This document shows positions 1 through 7,427 of a stretch of DNA of 22,500 nt, piece after piece. A model generated the notes under the pieces. That model ran no database searches, had not been told where the DNA came from, and saw only the letters and a program-made list of their open reading frames with translations. This DNA comes from Obelidium mucronatum. Its lineage: Eukaryota > Chytridiomycota > Chytridiomycetes > Chytridiales > Chytriomycetaceae. The stretch is taken from contig JAIVFH010000052.1 in the NCBI GenBank assembly GCA_025765595.1, forward strand, positions 1 through 22,500, given 5' to 3'. Both the position numbers and the translations under genes were made by a program. The first letter of the stretch is position 1. Each line of letters starts with the position of its first letter.

Positions 1-89
1 GAAAAATTTTTCATGTAAAATTTTTCATGTGCATTAATGTGTTCCGGATTAAGAGACTAATTTGGTGATTTTCTGGGCTTAAAATTTTC

Positions 90-356
90 TCAGTGCTTGA
101 TTTATAAGCACTTGGATGGTCAGTGCTTTCAATTAATTGGCACTTAAAGTGTCAGCGTTTACTTATTCAGCACTGAAATATTCAGCGCTTAAACATTCTG
201 CGCTTAAAGTGTCAGCGCTCAATTATTCAGCGCTGAAATATTCAGCGCTTAAAGTGTCAGCGCTTAAATATTCAGCGCTGAAATATTCAGCGCTTAAAGT
301 GTCAGCGCTTAAATATTCAGCGCTGAAATATTCTGCGCTTAAATATTTTTTTAAGT
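90..356. repeat. 15-bp minisatellite with 45-bp higher-order pattern
   Basis: Units of 15 bp built around TCAGCGCTTAAA run in tandem, with clean copies from about 146 to 350 and decayed copies (cagtgctt-like) back to about 90. Most units carry the palindrome AGCGCT or a one-base variant. Read in one frame the units give Ser-Ala-Leu-Lys-(Tyr/Val/His), and the fifth position cycles Val-Tyr-Tyr, so a 45-bp higher-order repeat is present about three times. The open frame has no ATG (it follows a TAA at 134-136 and opens with TTG) and ends at the TGA at 356-358 after a Phe-Phe-Lys tail. I therefore call it non-coding satellite DNA rather than a gene. Confidence 0.9.
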
Positions 357-406
357 GAAGTTATACTCCATGGCGCCATATACATTTGTAGAGCCGCTTC
401 CAGTAT

Positions 407-477
407 AGCCTGCTAGTTTAGCTGTAACAATCTCTGCTCGCAAGAGGAGGTCCGGGGATCAAACCCCGGGGTAGGAT
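407..477 (+). tRNA. Degenerate tRNA-Arg(TCG)-like cloverleaf, probably a pseudogene or SINE head
   Basis: An exact A-box match (TAGTTTAGCTG, 414-424) is followed about 42 nt later by a B-box-like T arm (GGGATCAAACCCC, 455-467), which is normal tRNA spacing. The anticodon arm pairs fully (431-435 with 443-447, one wobble) around a 7-nt loop whose middle triplet is TCG. The acceptor arms 407-413 and 471-477 pair at six of seven positions including one wobble. Faults are also visible: C instead of T at position 33, A instead of T at position 54, a three-pair D stem, and single extra bases after the D and T arms. A functional tRNA is therefore doubtful. A decayed tRNA copy or the head of a tRNA-derived SINE fits better. 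Confidence 0.35.
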
Positions 478-586
478 TTTGGAAAATGAAAATTTTCATG
501 AAACCCTAAGTCTAATCCTGAGCTAATGAGTATAAAACTCTATCGAACCTCCTGTGCCGACCCAGGAGATTGCTTTTACGGGTGGG

Positions 587-735
587 TATTGCAAAATCCA
601 ATCAATATCTGGTATAGTTTTTTATTATCCGGGTTTTGGAGGATATTCTAAAACCCAGCTGAATATCTGCGACGAAACCACCAAAACCCAGGATTTTGCA
701 ATATCCAAGGGTTTTGAAGGATTTTGTCAAAACCC
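587..735. repeat. Nested inverted repeats (hairpin cluster)
   Basis: A 13-bp exact inverted repeat (TATTGCAAAATCC at 587-599, its complement at 691-703) encloses smaller hairpins that all use the word GGGTTTT/AAAACCC. One is at 631-637 with 650-656. A perfect 9-bp stem with a 9-nt loop is at 709-735. The words GAATATCTGCGA and GGGTTTTGRAGGAT recur as direct repeats. This could be a decayed foldback element or the end of a miniature transposon. No terminal duplication was found. Confidence 0.6.
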
Positions 736-756
736 CGAATATCTGCGAACCTCTAA

Positions 757-909
757 TGGGTACCCTACTCAGACTTCAAGGACACCGCAATCATTATGGA
801 ATACCCCGACAGCATCAACCCTAACTCGAAGAGTTTCAGGAAAAAGGCGCAGAAGCGACGGCGCTCTGAGCAAGAACCGGACCAGCTCTCGGAGGGGGAG
901 GGGGAGTGA
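757..909 (+). other. Short hydrophilic open frame, possibly an orphan exon
   Basis: A frame opening after the TAA at 754-756 (first ATG at 796) and ending at TGA 907-909 encodes about 50 residues with a basic cluster (RKKAQKRRR) followed by an acidic tail rich in Glu, Gly and Ser. The composition looks protein-like, as in a nuclear protein C-terminus. No domain or upstream exon could be linked, so it may be chance or a relic. Confidence 0.2.
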
Positions 910-1408
910 TGTCGTATTCTGGAGAACCATAAGATATAAAAAGGATCTCATCTGTCCCACCAACGGTTACCCAGCTGAGCTCCACACTGGAAAAAAATCG
1001 AAAGAAAAAAAGTGGGCATTTCTTTTAAAACCAGCTTTTAAGTGTCTGCACTTGACTATTATTCTTCTTCAGTTTGGTAACAAGAAAGAACTTGCATGAT
1101 GACTGGTGATGCGTTTTTTGTTTTTGGGGAATTGTTCACTCATCCAATAAAATCTTTTTATTGGAATTCTGCGTTAATGGTTGTGCTCGGTGTCTCTGTT
1201 TGGTTTGCAGTTCCGCGTGGGCAGTACAGAGAAAAAAAAACATGTACTAGTTAATAGCAATAGCTAAAAAGGACTGACATTTTTGGATGTGCATGTGCTG
1301 CTTCCAGCACGTTCACTACCGGAAAAATTGTTAGCACATTTGTAAAAACAGCGTGGAGAGTTAGTTTTGAGACAATTTCTTGGCTAGTTTTGATGTTCAA
1401 CGGTCATT

Positions 1409-2884
1409 TCAAATGACATTCCATCTATCAACGGTCTGGGAGATCCATACAATTGAACATCTTTCTTCCGCATTCACTCTCAAACAACGTTCCAGAATCT
1501 CGAAAAAGCAGAGCTCATTCCGCGACTGTTTATGTGATGCATTCTGAGATTGTACCTCATCCCATTTCTTTTGTGCCCACTTCTGTACCTCATGATGATC
1601 ACTTCTTGGGATGACGCAATTATTCCCCAAAACATACTTTCCAAGCTGCCCAAGGAGGTACCCAACCATCCACACATCGCTCGTGGGAACAACGAATTCA
1701 TCATCAGGATACTGCACATGCTCTCTAGTCATTGGATTTTCCCTCTTGTAGTCAATGAGACGAGAATTTGTCCAACCCACCAAATCCGTAGTACAGACAT
1801 TTCCAAGACGAATGTCCATGTGGCAGTACTTCAAAGCATAGAGAGAGCAAAGGGAGTTATCAAGAACTGACCTGAGAAGGTTCTTGATCATCGAAAACGT
1901 CACAGCTGATGGAGGATTCTCCACTTTCACTATCTTTTCCAAACTAGTACCACAGTCAGGGACGGCCATGAAATTTTCCTTGAAATCCCATCCAACAAAA
2001 GGATTCACAAATGGTGTTACAAGCAGGGGCTCGGTAAAAGTTTTGTGTTTGAAGGTGAATAATTGAGCAAGAGTTGCAAGGGCTTCAACCCGTGAATTTG
2101 AACTATTTGCAATTGCTGTATTGAAGAGACGATAGTAAAAGTCTCCAGCCTTGACGATGGGGTTCGTAAAAGTTTGGTGGTGCGAGGGGTCACAGTAGAT
2201 GTTCGGAAAAACGTGCTCATACTCAGAAAATGGAAGCCAACAGTACTTTGGCGGCCATTCCGAAAGACGGCACAAGAGACTCAGTTGTCTGAGTTTGTTG
2301 AGAATATGAACTGCTTGATACATGAAAGAAGTGACTGCCGTTACGTAATCATTTCCTTCCAGAACTGGACTCCAATGAACAAGAAATTTCCCAGTTTCGT
2401 GGAAACCAAGAGGAGAAACTTTGACGATAATGAGAGCTTTATGGGTGAGCACGAGGGTGTACAACGCAATATCTTCTCCAAACAAATCACGTTTTTCTGG
2501 GTCAGATAAATGGGGAAGCAGCCGAAGCATACTGTAGAGGGCATACACTGCGGTCTGAACAATTCCAGGGTTATGTCTGGGGCGATGCGCATTCATGTCA
2601 AGTTTATCAACAAGTTCTTTCTCCGTCTTCACGTCCACAGGAATAACGACCGGAAACAGGCTGCCAGTCTCAAAGACAGATTTGATTTCCGCTTTTTTGA
2701 TCCAACATTTGTTATTGTTATTTGGCCGAGACGAGTGAAGTTGTTGGCGATACCAATTCCAAAATCTGCACTACTATCATAGGGAAAGAAGAGTTGAGAG
2801 GCAAAGACTTCGTTACTTGGCCTCTTTTGCAAAGAAAGTACGAGGGGCAAAGTACACTCGCGCATAAGAAAGTGGCCCTGGTGT
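1409..2884 (-). pseudogene. 3' part of CRN-like gene with protein-kinase-like domain, split by hAT element
   Basis: A long minus-strand frame (open from about 2776, stop at 1409-1411) encodes a divergent kinase fold. Counting from the GTG at 2638, a catalytic-loop-like HMD with N seven residues on (HMDIRLGN, 273-280) is followed by LIDYK (294-298) in place of DFG, and by DVWMVG (321-326) matching the subdomain IX Asp-x-Trp. The N-lobe is poorly conserved and no clear Gly-loop or VAIK lysine is seen. Kinase-like C-terminal domains of this degenerate kind are known in CRN effectors. Upstream, 2629-2884 is open in another frame. A GTAACG donor at 2816 and an AG acceptor ending at 2692 would join the two frames through a 125-nt intron; a plain frameshift is the alternative. 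The gene then meets the transposon target site at 2885. CRN assignment rests on the neighbour and is moderate; kinase-like is more secure. Confidence 0.55.
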
Positions 2885-2892
2885 CTGACTGG
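2885..2892. repeat. Left target-site duplication (CTGACTGG)
   Basis: This octamer sits directly before the TAGAGTTC end of the element and is identical to the octamer at 5355-5362. Confidence 0.9.
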
Positions 2893-2913
2893 TAGAGTTC
2901 GATACTCCCCTCC

Positions 2914-2985
2914 CCTCGGATGTGGGGTCCCCGGGGAGTCCCCCGGGACTCCCCTGGTTGTCTCCAGGGAGTAACGTGACTCCCC
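2914..2985. repeat. Left subterminal repeats of the hAT element
   Basis: Inverted and direct copies of GGGGAGTCCC / GGGACTCCCC cluster within the first 95 bp of the element (for example 2933-2943 and 2944-2954, then CCAGGGAG and GACTCCCC). Such subterminal motifs are the usual binding sites of hAT transposases. The binding role is inferred from the family. Confidence 0.7.
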
Positions 2986-3081
2986 AAATGGAGATGCAAG
3001 GGTTACACAAGTGGTTGTAACTGTTACGACTTGAAATTTGACCTGTTAAATTATCAAAGAAAAGCGTGGCACCAAACTTAA

Positions 3082-5154
3082 ATGGATTTCAAAGGATATA
3101 CGATTGCGAACTACCTGAACAAGGCTCCACAAGGATCACATGGGAATGTTAAGGATCAAGGTTCCTGCAAGATATGCAACACTACCATGGCTTGGGCTCG
3201 CGATAAAGTGACTTCACACAAGCGCAGCGGCAACTGCAACGGCCAATCACTTGCTGACTTGGCATTGTGGAAGCAATCGCTTCGAAGTAATACTCCCCGT
3301 GGTGCCTTTACTGCCATAACAATCAACAATTGGGAGAACGAGACTGAGACTACAAGTTCCAGCCCTGTCCCTGTCAACACCAGCAATGGTGGCAAGAAGA
3401 GATTGCGACTCAACGACAACCAAGAAGCGCAACAGCCAGTTGTGGACAGTCCCGAGTTTCGAGATGCAATCAACAGTGCCATAGCTCGTTGGGCCTATGC
3501 CTGCGCTATTCCATTTGTAGCATTTGGGCATGCTCTTTGGAAGAATATCTGGAGTCTTGCATTGCCATCTTTTACTCCACATCTCGAATCTCCCTCTGTG
3601 ATTGGATCGACGAGTCTGGAGCGTGAATATGCCTTTTTGAAGAAGCAAGAGACCCTGTTGATGAGCGATAGAAAGCTGAAGTGTATTGTTTCCGATGGAT
3701 GGAGCAACTGCCGTGGTGATCACATTGTCAACTTTATTTGCACAATTTATGGTCTTCGTCCTCTTTTTCGACGATCAAAAGACTGTAGTGGAATACCCCA
3801 GAATGGTGACGCAATTTTCTCTGAGCTCAAACATGTGAGTCGGGATTACACCACAATCATTGAAAATAATGGCTATTAACAGGAAATCGAGAGTGTTGGC
3901 GAGAAAAACGTTGTTGCTGTCATCACAGATACATGTGCAGTGATGCAAAACGTTTGGAAGCGTCTGGAAAAGGAATTTCCACTTATATTCTGCAATGGTT
4001 GCGGTCCACATGTTCTCCAATTGGCTGTCACCGATATCTGCACCATTCCCTTGTTTCAAGCTGTACTGTCTTCTGCCTTAGTTGCAATCAAGTTTATCAC
4101 AAATCACGGTGCAGTGCTCTACAAGTTCAACCGTCTACGACAGAATGATGGAATTAAGCAGGGTCTTACTCTTCCTGTTATCACTCGTTGGTTTACTCAT
4201 TTTCAAGCCATGGCAAGACTGTTCAATTGCAAAAAAGTGGTGGCAATGTTGTTGTTTGATGATGGTCTTGAAAGGGTGAAAGGGTTTGCAGAATTCCGAG
4301 CAATCGTTGGTGATAATAAGTGCACGTTTGGTGGGACTTCCATTCCATTTTGGGAAGGGTTGGAGTTGGTGACAGCAGTGTTAAAGGATGTAACAGCAAA
4401 GATTGGTGTGCTGGAATCAAATACAACAGATTTATCTGTTGTTTACAGTTCTTTCCACGAACTGTTGGAGAACTCCAAACACAAGCGGTACATTCCTGTT
4501 GTCCGCAATGCGAATTGGGATCTAATTCATAGATATTTTGAAGGGAGGCGGGGGATAAATGAAGGTGGTGTTCGGGAGGCAATCAAAGGCATTCTGATGA
4601 GTAGATGGGAATATATTCATACGGAGGTCATGGGTTTTGCATATATCCTGAGTCCACGGCATGGCGGTGCTTCAATGTTTGGTGGCGATTTTCTTGATAC
4701 TGTTGAACAGTTTAAGAGGTACGCTACAAAGTACTATGCTGCTGATGATGCAGTTCGTCGTGAAGGAACAGCTTCAAAAGCGGATTTGGCAGTTAACCAG
4801 CTGGAAGCATATTCTGCAAGTTGGGCAGACTACTCTGATGCAAAACGTGCTCAACTCCAAGTATTACAACCGTATCACTTCTGGGCGACTCAAGGAAACC
4901 ATGACTATCCAGAACTTGCTGAAATAGCCCGCCGCGTTTTTACTATCCCAACGTCGTCTGCTGCAGCCGAGCGTGTCTGGAAGGCTTTTTCACATGTCCA
5001 CTCTAAGAAACGAAATCGCCTTGGAAATGACAAAGTATCCAAGCTTGTTTATTGCTTTATTAACACCGACTTACTTTTCCATTATGATGCTTTGAAGTAT
5101 TATTGGGAGGAAAGTGACGATGAAGATTGGGGTGACACAGACTGCGGAATGTAG
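3082..5154 (+). CDS. hAT transposase with BED-type zinc finger (2 exons)
   Basis: This gene encodes the DDE transposase that would cut and paste the surrounding element. Exon 1 is 3082-3834 and exon 2 is 3883-5154, joined over a 48-nt intron (GTGAGT...TATTAACAG) that is in phase and contains a TAA at 3877-3879; the product is 674 aa. A BED-like zinc finger lies near the N-terminus (C29-x2-C32, H46, C52). The catalytic triad is visible: D205 in VSDGWS, D267 in VITDTC and E614 in SSAAAERVW, the last within the C-terminal hATC dimerisation region. The CxxH-type insertion-domain motif (CGPHVLQLA) is also present. No frameshift was seen, so the enzyme looks intact. Reading 3877-3879 as a true stop would cut the protein between the first two catalytic Asp residues, which is less likely given the good splice signals. 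Confidence 0.9.
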
Positions 5155-5275
5155 AGATATTGCCATCATTTGTTCCTCGTGTAATCGGCAGAAGCCTAAT
5201 AAAGTTGGTAGTTGATCCCTTCCGTTACGTTTCATGTTCTTGGTTTGTACTACATCACAAGCTTGGTCCCCAATG

Positions 5276-5342
5276 TCCCTGGGGAGTCCCTACCCTGGTC
5301 CCTGGGGAGTCCCTGGGGAGTCCCTGGGGAGTCCCTGGGGAC
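5276..5342. repeat. Right subterminal repeats of the hAT element (11-bp units)
   Basis: The 11-bp unit TCCCTGGGGAG is tandemly repeated four times (5299-5342, the last unit ending in C), with another copy at 5276-5286. The core word GGGGAGTCCC is shared with the left subterminal region. This matches the clustered transposase-binding repeats typical of hAT ends. Confidence 0.8.
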
Positions 5343-5354
5343 AAAAGAACACTA

Positions 5355-5362
5355 CTGACTGG
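5355..5362. repeat. Right target-site duplication (CTGACTGG)
   Basis: This octamer directly follows the element end (…AACACTA) and is identical to the left copy at 2885-2892. Confidence 0.9.
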
Positions 5363-5638
5363 AGCAACTGCTTCTAGGGCATTGAAGAGGATAAGACCCA
5401 CTGCTTCTTGCACACCACTCTTTCCAGTTTCGAGAGCTCCGTCGCCTAAACTGGCTTCACTGTCCACCGCCTCCAACACTCTGGCGATAATGGCCCCGAA
5501 TTCTGTGGACTGTATAGGAGGCGGCGGTATCCTTAGAGAGTGCTTGTGTCGAAGATACACCACATTCTTCTCGAGGAAGGCAATCTGATTGACTGTCCCT
5601 GAGTGCGACTTGCCAGAGACTGAATGTTCCATTTTCAT
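5363..5638 (-). pseudogene. 5' part of the split CRN/kinase-like gene
   Basis: A minus-strand frame runs from an ATG at 5638 (next in-frame ATG at 5632) to the right-hand target duplication at 5355-5362. It encodes an N-terminal stretch with IPPPPIQSTEFG followed by an amphipathic segment rich in Glu, Ala, Val and Leu. When one target copy and the transposon are ignored, this frame continues without a stop into the open frame at 2884-2629, so both pieces look like one gene interrupted by the insertion. The start lies only 9 bp from the start of the divergent CRN gene at 5648, so the true 5' end is uncertain. No recognisable domain is present in this part. Confidence 0.45.
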
Positions 5639-5647
5639 CAATAAAAA

Positions 5648-7285
5648 ATGATATCCATAATCTGGTGTCATCTCCAAAAACTAACGACATGTGAAATTGC
5701 CATAGACACCACTGCATCCGTTAGCAGTTTAAAGAATGCTATTCGTTTGAAGATGGTAGACTCACTCTTGTCAGAATCAGTCATGGGGATGTGGGAGGGT
5801 TGGCTCCACAGGAACTAGAAAGATTCAATGACTTTATCCAACTTGAGACTTATAGCAACTCGTCTGAGTTAGTAGAAGATAGGGTCTCTGAGTTCCGTGA
5901 GGCCCGTGGAGCATGTCTCATGAGTGATGGGTTTACCTTCAAGGTTAGTGGCAATTCGCATCACATCTACTTCTTACTCAATTGATTGCAAACTATAGGT
6001 CATGAATCCCATGAAAAAGTTATCGTTCTTCGTTTCATCACTCCCGGAAGACCTATGGCATGTGCTGGTTCTGGTTCCAACAATTTTATGGAAAATCCTC
6101 AATGGCAACATTCGTGGCTCATCAATTGCACGAAAAGTTGCAAGGCACGGATGAGAATAATTTCATCATCAACTTTTCTGTGGCTCAATTTAACACCAAC
6201 AAGGAGTGGCAGTTTCAGGAGTCATTTGATGCTTTGTTTTGGAACAATTTTACTTGGGTCAATCTAATTGACGCCGCCCTTGCACGAGTCAAAATATTCC
6301 TCATCATTGATGAATCACATCTGCTGTACGGTGCCAGTACACCACGACCACGTCTCCTCATGCTTGTAAACAGTTCTATTAGACAGAGCCACGACGAAAT
6401 ATGCGTTATAACTTCCAACCTCAGAGCACTTGTCGGAAATCACGTGGGTCTCCTCTACGCTTCGGTAACTGAACTTAACGGGCGGAACAAATCGCAAGCC
6501 GCCACTGGTCGTGGTATTCAGACTTGCGCTGAAGTTGTGGCTGCCATCTGGAGTCGCAGGATGTACGACGTCCTGAAACAAACTCGTGCGGTCCAGATCC
6601 TCGAGCATACTAATGTTTCCGAGCTTCGCGATGCTTTGCTAGAAGACAAGAATCTTCCAATGTTTGTGAAGCAGGGAGTCCTCGTCGAGTCTGACGGCCA
6701 ATATGCATTCAGTTCAAATATCATGTTTCGGTTTTTTGAGGAAAAGTTGTGTGGAGAAAGAGGATTCCGGGCTTCTGTTCCACCTCGTAACTTAACCGAA
6801 ATGGTCGTGCAGGCTTTGAGGAGTATAAATTACGGAACACATTTGGCCGAACTTTTAGAACAAGAATTGTCTTGGAACGCGCCTGGCAGATGGAGTTCTA
6901 CAAAGCAGCAGAACAAGCAACTCCTGCAGATTTTACTATATCACCAGATGTGGGGAAGTGGTTTGGAGATTCCGGATTCATCGACTTCACTGTTCACACG
7001 GAAGGGAAATTGACTTTCTGGGGAATTGAGATGTTGCGCGAGGCAAGTTCTTTGAAAGACCACTTGGAAAGGTTCTCGGCAGGGAGAGGCTATGACGAGA
7101 TGGCGAGAAATTTTACTGACTTTTGTATTATTGATTTTCGTGAACGAAGAAGTAGTCATGACTGGCAATTGGAAGATTTGCTTCTGAGTGAAAAGTTAAT
7201 GATTGTCATGTACGATTCGGGGTTTTTGAATGTAGTGGTTCACTTTATGCAGGACGGGCAAGTTGGAACCAAAAACATCCAATAA
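5648..7285 (+). pseudogene. Crinkler-type effector gene: header, P-loop NTPase, PD-(D/E)xK nuclease; frame broken
   Basis: From the ATG at 5648 the first frame gives a CRN-like header (SVSSLKNAIRLK near 5717-5753). The reading then moves to another frame (about 5755-5943), to a GT-AG interruption ending at 5998, and to a third piece containing PGRPMACAGSG (6040-6075). The Walker A-like sequence is interrupted by about 17 extra bases (around 6074-6090), and GKSS (6090-6101) continues in a different frame. Walker B-like FLIIDESHLLYG follows at 6298-6333. Near 6850-6871 the frame shifts again into a C-terminal nuclease-like domain with the conserved IDF...WGIEMLRE...HLERF pattern of CRN REase domains (about 6980-7080), ending at TAA 7283-7285. 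With three or more frame changes that introns cannot easily explain, I call it a pseudogene. Sequencing error is the alternative. Function in cell killing or host interaction is known only from the family. Confidence 0.7.
5944..5998 (+). other. Candidate intron in the Crinkler-type gene
   Basis: GTTAGT at 5944 and CTATAG ending at 5998 make a 55-nt GT-AG intron with a TTACTCAAT branch-like word, but it does not keep the downstream frame. A weaker donor GTGGCA at 5948 (51 nt) does keep it and also removes the TGA at 5983-5985. Which donor is used cannot be decided from the sequence. Confidence 0.45.
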
Positions 7286-7427
7286 GCATAATTTTTATGT
7301 TGTATTATTCAGTCAAGCCAACCTTCGGCTATCGATGACTTTGATTGTTTGGGAAAGCGAGGCTCAATTCGTTTGAGATGATACCTTTACACGCTTTTTT
7401 TTTTATGGTTGGACATTTCTGAAATCA

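Larger units (their letters stand above)
478..1408. other. Gene-poor stretch
   Basis: No convincing gene is visible. The stretch holds an ATGAAAATTTTCAT palindrome (486-499), the hairpin cluster described separately (587-735), a short hydrophilic frame (757-909), a perfect 9-bp hairpin CCAATAAAA-TCT-TTTTATTGG (1144-1164) and a 6-bp hairpin GTGCTG-CTTC-CAGCAC (1295-1310). An open frame spanning 554-1099 runs across the hairpins, has no recognisable domain and is probably fortuitous. Confidence 0.6.
2893..5354 (+). mobile_element. Complete hAT-superfamily DNA transposon (2462 bp)
   Basis: The element is bounded by an exact 8-bp direct repeat CTGACTGG (2885-2892 and 5355-5362), the target duplication length of hAT elements. 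Its ends are imperfect inverted repeats: TAGAGTTCGATACTCCCC on the left and, on the reverse strand of the right end, TAGTGTTCTTTTGTCCCC (13 of 18 identical). The TAGNG start agrees with the hAT end consensus. Subterminal GC-rich repeats flank a single transposase gene. It sits in the opposite orientation inside the minus-strand CRN/kinase-like gene. The perfect duplication and the open transposase frame suggest a recent insertion. Confidence 0.92.

Noticed and set aside
90..356. CRISPR-like array
   Set aside because: Units are contiguous 15-bp tandem copies with no unique spacers, and the window is eukaryotic.
137..358. Open frame coding a Ser-Ala-Leu-Lys-x pentapeptide repeat protein
   Set aside because: It has no ATG, is bounded by stops on both sides and consists of nothing but the 15-bp satellite; described as a repeat instead.
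554..1099. 181-aa open frame as a gene
   Set aside because: It crosses the hairpin cluster, shows no domain and has no supporting splice or context signals.
1144..1164. Hairpin read as a bacterial intrinsic terminator
   Set aside because: The stem is A/T-rich, no T run follows, and the surrounding genes are eukaryotic.
3877..3879. Nonsense mutation inactivating the hAT transposase
   Set aside because: The TAA lies inside a well-formed 48-nt GT-AG intron, and frame and family motifs continue perfectly after its removal.
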